A stretch of 64,000 nt of DNA from Dipetalonema caudispina (Eukaryota; Nematoda; Chromadorea; Rhabditida; Onchocercidae), in assembly GCA_013365325.1 (NCBI GenBank), contig JABVXV010000011.1, positions 310,001 to 374,000 on the forward strand. The letters run 5' to 3'. Numbering within the stretch: position 1 is the first letter of the stretch; each line of letters starts with the position of its first letter. Shown in pieces: positions 40,620 through 50,396 of this stretch. The translations under genes and the position numbers were made by a program. Under the pieces are notes generated by a model. The model searched no databases. It saw only the letters and a list, made by a program, of their open reading frames with translations, and was not told the DNA's origin.

Positions 40620-41323
40620 GGGCCAATCAGTAGAGATACCTCATGCCCTGAAATGAAATGCAACTAGTTACTAACTGAATATTTCTTTGTACCGTATTTT
40701 TTACACAGCCTAGTTGCATAACTTGTCAAGAATGTGTACAGAATCTTAAAGTTATGGAAAGCTGATGAGCAAAACTATGGTCAAGATAAAGTCAGGTGAA
40801 AGAAAGACAATGGACCTAAATACACAGGCCTTTACTCTCTCCAATTCCTATATTATGGTCTATCAAGATACAACGAGAATAATGAAAAAATTAATAGTAC
40901 ATAAACAAAAGGACAAAAATAAATGAAAATATATGCTTTCAGGGAATATATCGAGGAAGTCTAAAAGTACAAATAAATGATGGTGTGATCATTTGACAAG
41001 AGTAAACTGCCTCATCAATGTTATTGATTGAATTTATCATCTTCATGAAGAGATGCTACAACCATGGTACCATTTCAATCCCAATATTTCGAGATAAATA
41101 TATAAACCATAAGGTGGAATCTAAGAAATCATCGATTTCAGAGCAAAACGAATAAAACCAAAGCAGAATGAACCTCCACCAAAACAGACAACTATGAATG
41201 CGAGCGTGCTAAATTTGTTGCATGCAACATTTCCTTTCCTATCCGATACATTGATTGGGGTTCACCGAGGCGTATCGGGAGGGAAGTGGGTGGTAATCGG
41301 TCTTCAGTAACCTTATCACTTAC
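40620..41323. other. Upstream of the FIP200-like gene, nothing recognised
   Basis: 5' flank of the minus-strand FIP200-like gene. It may also hold 3' exons of the zinc-ribbon candidate gene; a short open stretch ending at a TAG near 41192 is possible but its acceptor is not convincing. Confidence 0.4.
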
Positions 41324-42150
41324 CATATCCAAATTGATATCCCTAACTTCACTTTCAATTCCTTTCAAACAGATCTTCAGTTTGAGATTGCTTCTTGCAA
41401 TATATATAACATTCCTGAGGTACATGCGAACCGAACCTTCAAGTTATTGTCAAAAGCGGACATTGACAAATTAGCCGGAATAATAATGATCAGTAAGGAT
41501 ATGGTGAATCACTTATGTATCTTGAAATTTAAGAATAATCGAAATTCACGGGCATTAAGAAAATGTTGATCAGATCGAATATGAAATGCCTATATCACAT
41601 TTCTTTATGGAGTTCTTGCGAATTTGAATGAATATTTAGAAATGAGCTCCTAGAATTTGGTACCTTATGAGTACTGTTCGTGAAGAGTATTTACCTAAAT
41701 AAAATACTCCTGCACAGCGGTTCCGTGCTATTCAACAAAAAACATTAGTCTATGTGATTATCCAATAGAGCGTATCTTCTGATAGTGCGGCTATATGCCG
41801 AATTCCGTTGTAGGTACCCATTTCTGAATCATTTTGTTTGATCTACCCGCTGATTAGAAATTTCACTGTCTTGTACATCTTGGCTGTAATGCAGGAACCT
41901 CCAAGCGTATAACTGACTAAGCTTTGACTTTATTTAATTTTTGCCTCTCCCATATCATTTTGGAATAGCTAATTTCACTTTGTATGTACAAAAAAAAAAG
42001 GACTTCAGAGAAAGTTGGATTCACGTACCGTCCAAGTACGCTGGTGATAAATACACCCTGGCAGTACATCCCATTACAAGCGTATGCCGTACTCTTCCCA
42101 TTAGCGACGTCATTTTTATATAACTTGTTACCACACAGTTCACATTTCAC
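41324..42150 (-). CDS. Possible small gene with zinc-ribbon pattern (partial model)
   Basis: Two candidate exons on the minus strand: 42150-42029 and 41393-41324. Exon 1 starts with ATG, has a strong donor (CG|GTACGTG) and carries CELCGNKLYKND and YACNGMYCQGVF, a C-x2-C ... C-x4-C pattern at residues 3, 6, 25 and 30. Exon 2 joins in the right phase, reads RSNLKLKICLKGIESEV, and ends at a strong donor (GTAAGT). A zinc ribbon followed by alternating hydrophobic beta-strand-like sequence recalls the C-terminal OB-fold of RPA1-like ssDNA-binding proteins; a FLYWCH-type finger is the other option. 5' and 3' ends are not settled, and no acceptor was found for an upstream exon. Treat as a candidate. 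Confidence 0.35.
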
Positions 42151-43311
42151 CGCTTATTTTTCACGGTCGTTAATTGATGATTATTTCACCATCGTATAAA
42201 TCATCTTAACTATTCCAGTACAGTTTATTTCCTGCTGAATCATACATGTGCAATATTTCATTAGTTATTATCTTAATCTGAACAAATATGTCGTCATCAT
42301 CGAATAATTTTTCTACCGATTGTCTCCATCATTATTTCTGCTAGAGTAGGACCAATAAATGACGATCATACGCAGACAGATGGTGCTACGATATTTTTAA
42401 CTATCTTTGAGCACTTTTTTCAGGCGAAGATGAAGAAAACACGTGGTGTGAATGTTGAAGTTTTTTAGAATTTTCAACGAAAGTTTCATTCCATATGACG
42501 TTGTAAGGAATTAGTGTACGTGAAGAGAGGGACTTTAATATTTTGTAAATGACAAAAGCTGATAAAACACTAGCATTTGATAGGAAAAGCGAGTGAGGAA
42601 AATCACTTCACTGGCTCTCGGGCTGAAAATATTGATTCTTTTCACTGAACCCGAGAACCTGAACGGTAATGTTCCAAAAACTCCACCATTCATTGGAGTT
42701 CGCGAATTACTGTGGCATTCATGTAATTAAAAAGCTAACTAGATGAGACATTTATGTACAAGCAATTCTAATATAAGGAGTTCGGCTTTTTTATCAACAG
42801 CGAATCATATTGTCGAATGTAGCAGCTACAGGTGAAGCTCCTCACCATAATAGCTCTAATTTCTCCTCACCAAAATATGAATTTGGTTTCAGTGGAATGC
42901 ATTTTAAATGCTCAATAATTTAGTTATATTAATTTTATTACGGATTACCTAGAAGAGTGTTTTTTAAAACCATTTGACTAGCCCGCAGAATGCACATAAC
43001 ACGTTACAGCTTTTGAATGAATCAAAACAACCCATATTAATTTTATTAAAGAGTACATTGTGATATTCGTGAGCATCATGGCGAATTCGTGTAAAATGAG
43101 ACACCGCATTTACTGGTTAATAGAATCATGTTCTCGACTATCGAATATGAAAGAGAAAGATTAACCTCCAGATGTAGCCTGTATTCTGCGAAATGATTTG
43201 ATCCCAGTCACTATTTCGATATTTCCTGTCGTAAAAATAAACGGGTTTTTGAAAGAAAGACTTAATGAAGGGTATAACATAAGAAGTTAAGAAGAATATT
43301 GGTAAATTTAA
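42151..43311. other. Left flank of the viral insertion
   Basis: No worm gene recognised. An ATG at 43078 opens 28 codons in the same frame as the Rep-like gene, starting Met-Ala-Asn-Ser, before a TAA at 43162. It might be a remnant of the viral 5' end, but the similarity is too short to rely on. Confidence 0.35.
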
Positions 43312-44232
43312 GTCCCATTTGTAAGTTATACTACTTTTCAGGAAAAAATTAGAAGCCTGACATCGACAGTATTCGACACGGAACATTTCTCCACCGATCC
43401 ACTAAACACAATCGGAAACGGAATAAATTACGCAATAATAGGTAAGGAAACCTGTCCCACCACAAATAGGATTCACTATCAATGCTACTTTAACTTCAAT
43501 GCTCCGGTAAGATTTTCAACTATTCAAGGAAAATTACCAAGAGGAAGCCAGCTAGAAAAAGCAAAAGGATCGCCATATCAAAATTTTCAATACTGTTCCA
43601 AGGAACATATACTAATAGAAATAGGAAACCGCCCATCACCACCAAATAGAAAAAGAAAGAGTACAGAAATACAATCCACACTCCTCAAAAAATATTGTAA
43701 TAACGAAATATCAATGAACGACTTCATAGAAAAGGACAACTTATTTGTAATGAAATACCTACCCCGCATACAACAACTAAAATCATACACAACTCCCGAC
43801 CGAAACCACTTAACCGAATTATACATAATAATAGGAGATCCTGGAATTGGAAAAACAACATTTGCAACAAAACTAACAAAATCATATTATATGAAAACAG
43901 CTAATACAGAAAAGTGGTGGGATGGTTACGACAACCAAGACCTCGTCATACTCGATGACTTCTATGGCTGGTTATCACCCGCCGAACTATTCAACTTGGC
44001 AGACTCAAAGCCTCACATGATACAAATCAAAGGAGGCTTCTTAAAATTTACCAGCAAAGCTATAGTGATAACCAGCAACAAAATACCAGAGCAGTGGTGG
44101 AAGCGCCAGACTGTCGACAAATATGACATGGAAGCATTCAACAGAAGAGTAACATTAACCTGAACTTGGCGCAAAAACTACGAGGAACAAGAATTCGGCT
44201 ATAAATTCAATTATCAATTAACGTCAGAATAA
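43312..44232 (+). pseudogene. rep: CRESS-DNA virus Rep-like (HUH endonuclease + SF3 helicase), broken
   Basis: Rep nicks and joins viral DNA in rolling-circle replication and unwinds it with a superfamily 3 helicase. Frame 43312-44160 is open. Seen in order: HUH motif II (HYQCYF), motif III with the catalytic Tyr and Lys (YCSK), basic linker (NRKRKS), Walker A (GDPGIGKT), the KWWDGY segment, Walker B (VILDDFYGW) and motif C (VITSN). The order and the DDFYGW block are typical of Circoviridae and relatives. Breaks: the N-terminal part with motif I is missing, because stops lie just upstream (43288, 43300, 43306) and no ATG occurs before 43714. A TGA at 44161-44163 interrupts the 3' end, after which the same frame stays open 22 codons to a TAA at 44230. 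An intron-type acceptor (CTACTTTTCAG) ends at 43344, at the start of clear similarity. As it stands it probably does not encode an active Rep. Confidence 0.88.
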
Positions 44233-44249
44233 TACCGACAACAACCGCC

Positions 44250-44280
44250 GAAAGTTTACGAGCGGAGCTCGTAAACTTTC
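44250..44280. terminator. Perfect 14-bp hairpin between rep and cap 3' ends
   Basis: Arms 44250-44263 and 44267-44280 are exact reverse complements around a 3-nt loop (GGA). It lies 17 bases after the last rep-frame stop and about 250 bases from the cap stop, so it sits between two converging genes. A role in transcript ending or RNA 3' structure of the virus is likely. It has no nonanucleotide in its loop, so it does not look like the replication origin. The arms are still perfectly paired, which suggests a recent insertion or retained function. Confidence 0.6.
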
Positions 44281-44533
44281 TACAACAAACTGGATAGGAC
44301 TCACGTTCTGGAGCGAAAACACAAGGCTATACATATATCCATCTATACAACATCATATATCAACTGTTACCCTTATTTATTGATGTTTATCCTTTATCGT
44401 TCTTTATACCATGTAACTTCAACACTTCATTTAATAAAGAATTTATTAATCAATTCTTTACACATTACAAAAATACAATACAAAATTAACTTATAATATC
44501 TGGTTGACGCAACCAATACAAAGTTGCAGAAAC

Positions 44534-44968
44534 TTACAATTTATCACCACCACGACCACAATCAGTACCATGAGCAACAGACACAACAGGAGAATTAGGA
44601 GCATAAACATGATAATCAGACCCATACGGCATACGAATCCAAAAACGCCGCACATAACCAGCAGTAATACACGTCAAACGAGATATTGACACATCTCCTT
44701 TATCACCATCACCACCAACCTGCACACGCACCACACCAGGTACACAATTTTGATCCGTAGCAATATAAACCACCGCAGCATATATCTTTACCGGACAGTT
44801 TGCCGGTATACCGAATCGCTCCGCCAACAAACTGTGTCTTCCTGCTCCCGACTGTAAATCAAAGCACGACGTAACGTGCGAAACGTCCCTCCTAGGTGCA
44901 GGGAAGCGACGACGACGAGACCAATAACGCCGAAAACCACGACGAGCACGAACAAACCGAACATACAT
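44534..44968 (-). CDS. cap: Arg-rich capsid-like ORF of the viral element, uninterrupted
   Basis: A single open frame of 144 residues, ATG at 44968, TAA at 44534-44536. The first 27 residues are packed with Arg (RARRGFRRYW, RRRRFPAPRR), the DNA-binding and nuclear-localising arm of circovirus-type capsid proteins. The rest alternates hydrophobic and polar residues as in a jelly-roll (VKIYAAVVYIATD, GVVRVQVGG, YVRRFWIRMPYG, YHVYAPNSPVVSV). Position and orientation opposite rep support the capsid call. It is shorter than the usual 200 or more residues of circovirus capsids. After the stop, the same frame is open for another 15 codons, so the 3' end may be truncated. No close family is recognised, as is common for CRESS capsids. 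Whether the worm expresses it cannot be told from sequence. Confidence 0.65.
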   Translation of the reverse strand: MYVRFVRARRGFRRYWSRRRRFPAPRRDVSHVTSCFDLQSGAGRHSLLAERFGIPANCPVKIYAAVVYIATDQNCVPGVVRVQVGGDGDKGDVSISRLTCITAGYVRRFWIRMPYGSDYHVYAPNSPVVSVAHGTDCGRGGDKL

Positions 44969-44990
44969 TACCTACCCTTTTCTGTAAACC

Positions 44991-47256
44991 AATCTACTAC
45001 AATAATGACCTAGATCTCATTTCTTCTGACAGTAAAACTGTAATTGGAAAAATAAATAAGTGACGTTAACTCTATTTCCTGAAAACTCATGCATTCCGGC
45101 CATTCAATATTCAAAAGTGAAAACACTGCTCAGTAAGAACATGCGGAAGGACAAGTACGATTTTGGAAACAGACTTCTGGTATGCGTATATGCAGGACGA
45201 CAGTCTGGAGCAAATAAGTATAATCACAGGAGGCTGTCTGTAATGGGTGTTAGTTTTAGAGAAATGCCAATTTAAAAAGCAGATTTTGCGCAAGACTACC
45301 AGTCCATAGTAAGTCATTCCCAATCATTCTATCAAAATATAGTATAAATGACCGGCTCATACTGTTAAACATGTCTACAAAATTCTACCCAGCACGGTCG
45401 ATGTTATTCAGATAGCTAAACAGCCGCTCAAAAGCACTTCGTTCCTCAGGATAAATATCGAAACATTCACTTTTAACAAAACACTAGAGAATATATCGTA
45501 ACAAGAAAGCGAAATTGACCCTGACCATTCGGACAAGCTGGCATCTCTTACGCATCGTCAATGTTGATTACCACTGGCATTTTAGTATTAGTAGTATTAT
45601 CATTGTTAATCACTTACTGTTCTGTACATTTAGTCTCCTCAACCATGGGTAAAACTAATTTGAAGAAACCAGACACTTATCAAACCTGAAATGTGCTTAA
45701 CGAATCACAATATGTTTCTGTATATTATACAAAAAATCCAACAACATTATCTTATTCGATTACACACTGGAATACCAAATTAGTGATAAACAATTCAGAC
45801 GAGTTACTGGTGTAATTAGAACGATTCACTCTGAAATGAAGACATATTCCAGCACAACAGTAACTGCACTAAATCAAGACTTTGGCACAGTCCAGTCGCA
45901 GCGACCTACAGATATTCGCTATAACAAACAATATGAAACTAGCAGAATTTATACATCAGAAAGGATGTTGTTATAAATCGCTACAACAATGTTGCAAAGA
46001 GAAATAACAAAACTTCTAAGGGACTGATAATATATCAGGAGAAGGAGTAAACTGCATATGAGAGAGCAAAATTGAAGGACCCGGACTCATTTTCGAAACT
46101 GGATGCTAGCTGTAGTAGATGCATCAATTTAGTGAAGAATGTCGTTGTATATGTGACTGAAAAATTTGATGTAAAACAGCGCCTCGGTCATGCATAAACG
46201 AAATTAAATTCAACAAAAAAAACACTAACTCCGGATTGATTTTCGACTCGTAGATCCACGAAAAAATTCAAGACGTCCAAAACTTCATGTAATATGTGCA
46301 GACCACAATATTACAACTGCCATGCATATCGATTTCTCTAATATTTCTAATTTTACAAGAGACTTTATTTTCCGACTTTTACTTAGTCTTTTAACTTCCC
46401 AAGCAAAAATTTGCTCGTCCTTTGAGTTCTGTGAAACTATAATCAATATGGCTTAAGAGACTCAATCAATTTTTTCTTACTCGTTTTTTCTCCTACCCAT
46501 TTCTACCCACTACCTTCATTGTCAGTTTTGATCACCATCATTTCATACAGCAGTATCGAGTTTAGTTTGTCTGTTGCGATTCTTTCCCAATTCATAGTCT
46601 TTTCAAACTGCGTATATAATCTTCTATTTAAACACGTGATCTTTCAAAAACAATCAGTATAATAATCTTCCTAGACAATACATGAATCCAGCTTTAAATA
46701 CCTCTCCCAGTGCACGATTCGCTCGAAAATGAGGTATAAAACGTTTGGATGTAGAGCTAAAATCCAGTAATCGAAAGATAAATGCCACGCAGACATGAAA
46801 GACAACCAATAAAACGGTTAAGTACAGATATATCCCAACTATAGTGGACGGCTAACCGCAATATCAAACGAAACATTTTGTACTACATATGCTTCTTTCT
46901 ACCAGTACTTCTTTGGACGCAATGAATAAATACGCTCAGAAAAAAGAACACGACATTATAGCATGAACTTAACTATAAAAGCAAGATATGCGAGTACAGT
47001 GTAGGCAATCTTTCTCTTATAATCAAGAACACGTTACTAAAAAACAAAAGGAATGACAGCTTTCGAGAACAATTCCTCACTCAAATATTCTGTACATGAT
47101 AAGTGGAACACTTGATAAAACAACACACAAAACAAACATACTCACGAAAGAATCTTGCATATGCTGTCACCAAACGCCGGGAATTTTATCGTAGTTCCAG
47201 TGGATGATACTTGAGAAATAAAACAGATAAGTAATATATGCTGTGAGCAGTATAAT
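44991..47256. other. Right flank of the viral element, no gene recognised
   Basis: AT-rich DNA between the capsid-like ORF and the 3' end of the ILRUN-like gene. It contains only short ORFs without known motifs. Confidence 0.5.
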
Positions 47257-49219
47257 TCACTGTGGAGGTGTACATGGTGTACAGGGAGGCACGTCTGGAG
47301 CTTCCTCAATATGAGATATATCAATAGGCTCACTTATAGTATTCGGAAATTGACAATTGTTAACTGACCAAACCTAAAATTAACGAGGAAATGATATAAC
47401 TACTGACACCAAATATATAACCAGAAGATGCAAAGAAGTGGCAATTAGCGTGAACTTTAATCCGTTTAGAATCTATAAAAAAAGAAATGATACCCGTGGA
47501 AGTCGACTAACAACGGCATTGTATAGCGATGAGTTTCCATCCTGGTCATGAGCCATATCACAGCTTTCGTCCATGCTACTTTCAATGCGTTCTGGCTGTT
47601 CTGTGGAATTCTGGAAATTTTTTTTTGTCGGAAAAAGAAAACGAGGAATTCAGTTTCACTGGTATTGGAATAAAAATGGCCTTATGATTTCTTTGTAATA
47701 AATTTCATATTGGTTATAAGCCAGATGATTAACGTCAACAGTGATAACGCCTGGAAATCTAAATTCAACTATTTTCATCTGCAATGGCTGCCATTTATTT
47801 TATTGAAATATAGAACTTAATAGTTATCAAAATTTTATTACCTTATGTATAAACTTATACATATCTTATTTACATCAATCTCCTATCCCTTCTCTATACT
47901 TCTTTAAAGCTATGTAAGTAAAAAAATTTATAATCGGTTTACCAAGCATATAACTGTTTAGTTCGATTATCTCACACACTGTACTGCTGAAATATGCATT
48001 CAGACGATAGTAAACTAACCTGCGGGGCGCAGTTAAATGGAAGAGCTCCACCAAAGGGATTCATACTCTGACTTCGTGCAGAAACAGATGAGCCCAGTGG
48101 AGCAGAAGCCAGCTGCTGAGTGATGCCCAAAATTCCCATATCATCGACAGTTATGATACACCAAATGGACTCTAAAGTAGCCAATATTAAGTAAAAGATC
48201 GCTAAGATGATTCCAAAGACATCAAAACGTTTTCAACTTGGGAATTATTCAACAATTGTAAGCTGTGATGAAATGTTTACCGCCAAATGGAATTCCGGAA
48301 TTAGTATTCAGTTGCCACCTGCTTTGATAAATTCCCCTCTCCATAGGGCTAACCATTTCAATACTGACGTTAACCTCCTTTCCTGGAGCCAACGGTTGAA
48401 TCCAGGATCTGGTGGTATCCGACAACTTGTCACCTGCAACAAGCAATTATTCTTACATTTTCCTAGAATGAAAATAACGACAATTTAGACCCTTTCTTAT
48501 GCAATCAAGTAAGGATTCCTTACATTTACCATGAAATCCAGCAGAATTCTAACCTTCCATATAGCACAAAAAACAGCCATTAGGCCACCATTCACTTCCG
48601 GAATTGCGCACTCGCCAAGTTTTTATAAAACGTGTAGAAGGGGGAACGCTTTCACCCTGAAAATCGACTTAGGAAAGGTAAACTTTACGTGACAGAACGC
48701 AAACGTAAGAAAAAATAAATGTGAGATTAATGAGAAAGGCAAAGAACCACAGATTGATCAAACACACCTCGCCTATTGTGACATCTTGCACGAATTGCAT
48801 CGAAGGCAGCTGCGTTACATACTCAGGAGGTGGTGAACCAGTACCATTTCCACTACCGTAATCATAATAAGCTCCTAGAGCAGCTTGCAAATTCCTGAAT
48901 TGGTTAACGTCCAGAACAAGTTGTAGCATTTGCAAGCAGAAGTTGTGCGTTATTTTTAAAGAGGAAAAATATTGTTTAATACAATTTAGATTTTTACTAT
49001 GCGATAAATTTCTTGCCAATGCTGAAAGTGTGACCTGAAAAAGACCAGTCCTGCTTACCAGCTATTCATATCAAGGAAAAAAGCGCATGCTTCTGCTGAG
49101 AGAGTGTGACTGTCGCCAAGAACTTGTTGGAACTGTTTTATGAGCACTTCACGATCGTTAGTTGCCATACATGAAAGTGCCTGCGATAATGAGCCATTTA
49201 CATCGCCGTCGATATCCAT
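47257..49219 (-). CDS. ILRUN (C6orf106)-like protein
   Basis: ILRUN family proteins combine an N-terminal UBA-like helix bundle with a FW (NBR1-like, four-tryptophan) beta domain. In vertebrates ILRUN dampens IRF3/NF-kB-driven transcription; the role in worms is not known to me. Exons: 49219-49059, 48894-48768, 48656-48554, 48433-48281, 48171-48020, 47610-47494, 47373-47257 (TGA). Every junction keeps phase, giving 309 residues. The UBA-like part ends CAFFLDMNSW-NLQAALGAYYD, near identical to the family signature. The FW domain follows from about residue 75: DVTIGEGESVPPSTRFIKTW, NSGSEWWPNGC, RGIYQSRWQL, and GILGITQQL near its end. The C-terminal tail is acidic and Pro-rich, ending PPCTPCTPPQ. 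The ATG at 49219 gives the expected MDIDGD-type start. Confidence 0.9.
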
Positions 49220-50396
49220 CTTGATAAACACACAACTGAAAAATAATACAGTCTACTGCCGAATAACCCATGTCAACAGCCCATGTATTACGAAAGAAAT
49301 TTCATATGTTTGTTACGACGTGGAAAGCAGTTAAGATATAGTTTAGTTCACCAGAGCAGTAATTGAAATTAACACAAATGTTTTGTGCTACAAAAGTTCT
49401 CTTCCCATATGCTACTTATGAAAAAGCGAGCAGAAAATATTTTACAAATCCATAAAATGCGAACTAAATTTGTAACTGGATTTGAAGAATAAATAATAAA
49501 AGAAATCAACTAGTAGCGTGAAATGAAAACTGATTCTGCTGAATTCACCACACCAACATAACCCTCTCTGTATCCAAACTTGCGAAATGAAAGACTGCGC
49601 GAGAAATGAAACAGGCAAATCCTATGCAAAAAATTAAGTGGACAAGTAATAAGGAATCGGTATTCTGGAGAGATCTTAGCAAGAGAATAGTGGTGCAAGA
49701 ATTTTTGATCGACAGAACATTGTGACAAATACTGCCTAATCTTGAGTAGAAAATTTGGTGTCGAGACGAGAACATACCCGTATTTTCAATCCATATCAAA
49801 GAAAGCAATTACAGCTTTAAGCTTCATGAAAAGTAACTAATTCCATAAACTGTAAACCCCTCTTTCAAATTCCTTTTAAACATCAACTCCTTACCACAAC
49901 AGAAGTCTCACATAAAGAGGAACCTTACCTACCCAAACCTGTCAATTCCCATGAATTTCAAAACACGTGCAAGTCCATGTCGAAGTTTGCACCAAAGCTC
50001 GTCCGAACCGCCCCATTGTGCAACTCATTGGTGGCTAGTGAGAGATGGTTTGACAGTGTCGCGGGTCCATTTCTTCGGTGTTACTGCCCCTTTTCGCTAA
50101 ACTAAATCTGATGACAGTGGGGTGGTGACATTGTCTTCTTATTGCATCAGTTTTCCATGGAATTTGTTCATATTACTTGAGTTTTACGAAATTCGAAATT
50201 TTCAGTAATTTTAAAAGTATTTCTAGCGGTTTCACTTAAAAAACTGGTATGTTCGCTTTTCTCATTGTGGTCGGCTTTATACAGTTTCCATTTGCGGAAT
50301 ATTCAGATAATTTTGGTATTTTTTGCTAGTTAAAATTCATAAATAGTGCAGGGAAAGAACGAAAAAAACCGACCAAGGGTACATATTATCAGCGTG
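49220..50396. other. Shared upstream region of divergent genes
   Basis: Lies between the start of the minus-strand ILRUN-like gene and the plus-strand aldo-keto reductase, so it should hold both promoters. A less AT-rich patch at about 49,930-50,110 is a candidate promoter region. No coding exon recognised. Confidence 0.4.

Larger units (their letters stand above)
43312..44990. mobile_element. Endogenous circovirus-like CRESS-DNA virus element
   Basis: A block of about 1.7 kb, close to the size of a whole circovirus-type genome, sits between two ordinary multi-exon nematode genes. It contains a Rep-type gene on plus and a capsid-like ORF on minus, with 3' ends facing each other across a short spacer with a strong hairpin. 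Circoviridae and related CRESS viruses have this ambisense rep/cap plan. Codon use differs from the host exons: many A- or C-ending codons in rep and Arg/Gly/Pro-rich higher-GC sequence in cap. The outer limits are approximate; no target-site duplication or clear origin nonanucleotide (NANTATTAC in a stem-loop) was found at either edge. Confidence 0.85.

Noticed and set aside
42932..42945. TTTTATTAC to the left of rep, partly matching NANTATTAC
   Set aside because: The conserved A at position 2 is missing and no stem flanks it.
43138..43386. 82-codon minus-strand ORF overlapping the 5' side of rep
   Set aside because: It runs opposite to the Rep frame, has no known motif and ends within flanking DNA.
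45575..45610. TAGTATTA-type motifs to the right of the viral element, similar to the CRESS origin nonanucleotide
   Set aside because: The last base does not match, the flanks do not form a clean stem, and the site is about 600 bp beyond the capsid ORF. Expected by chance in AT-rich DNA.
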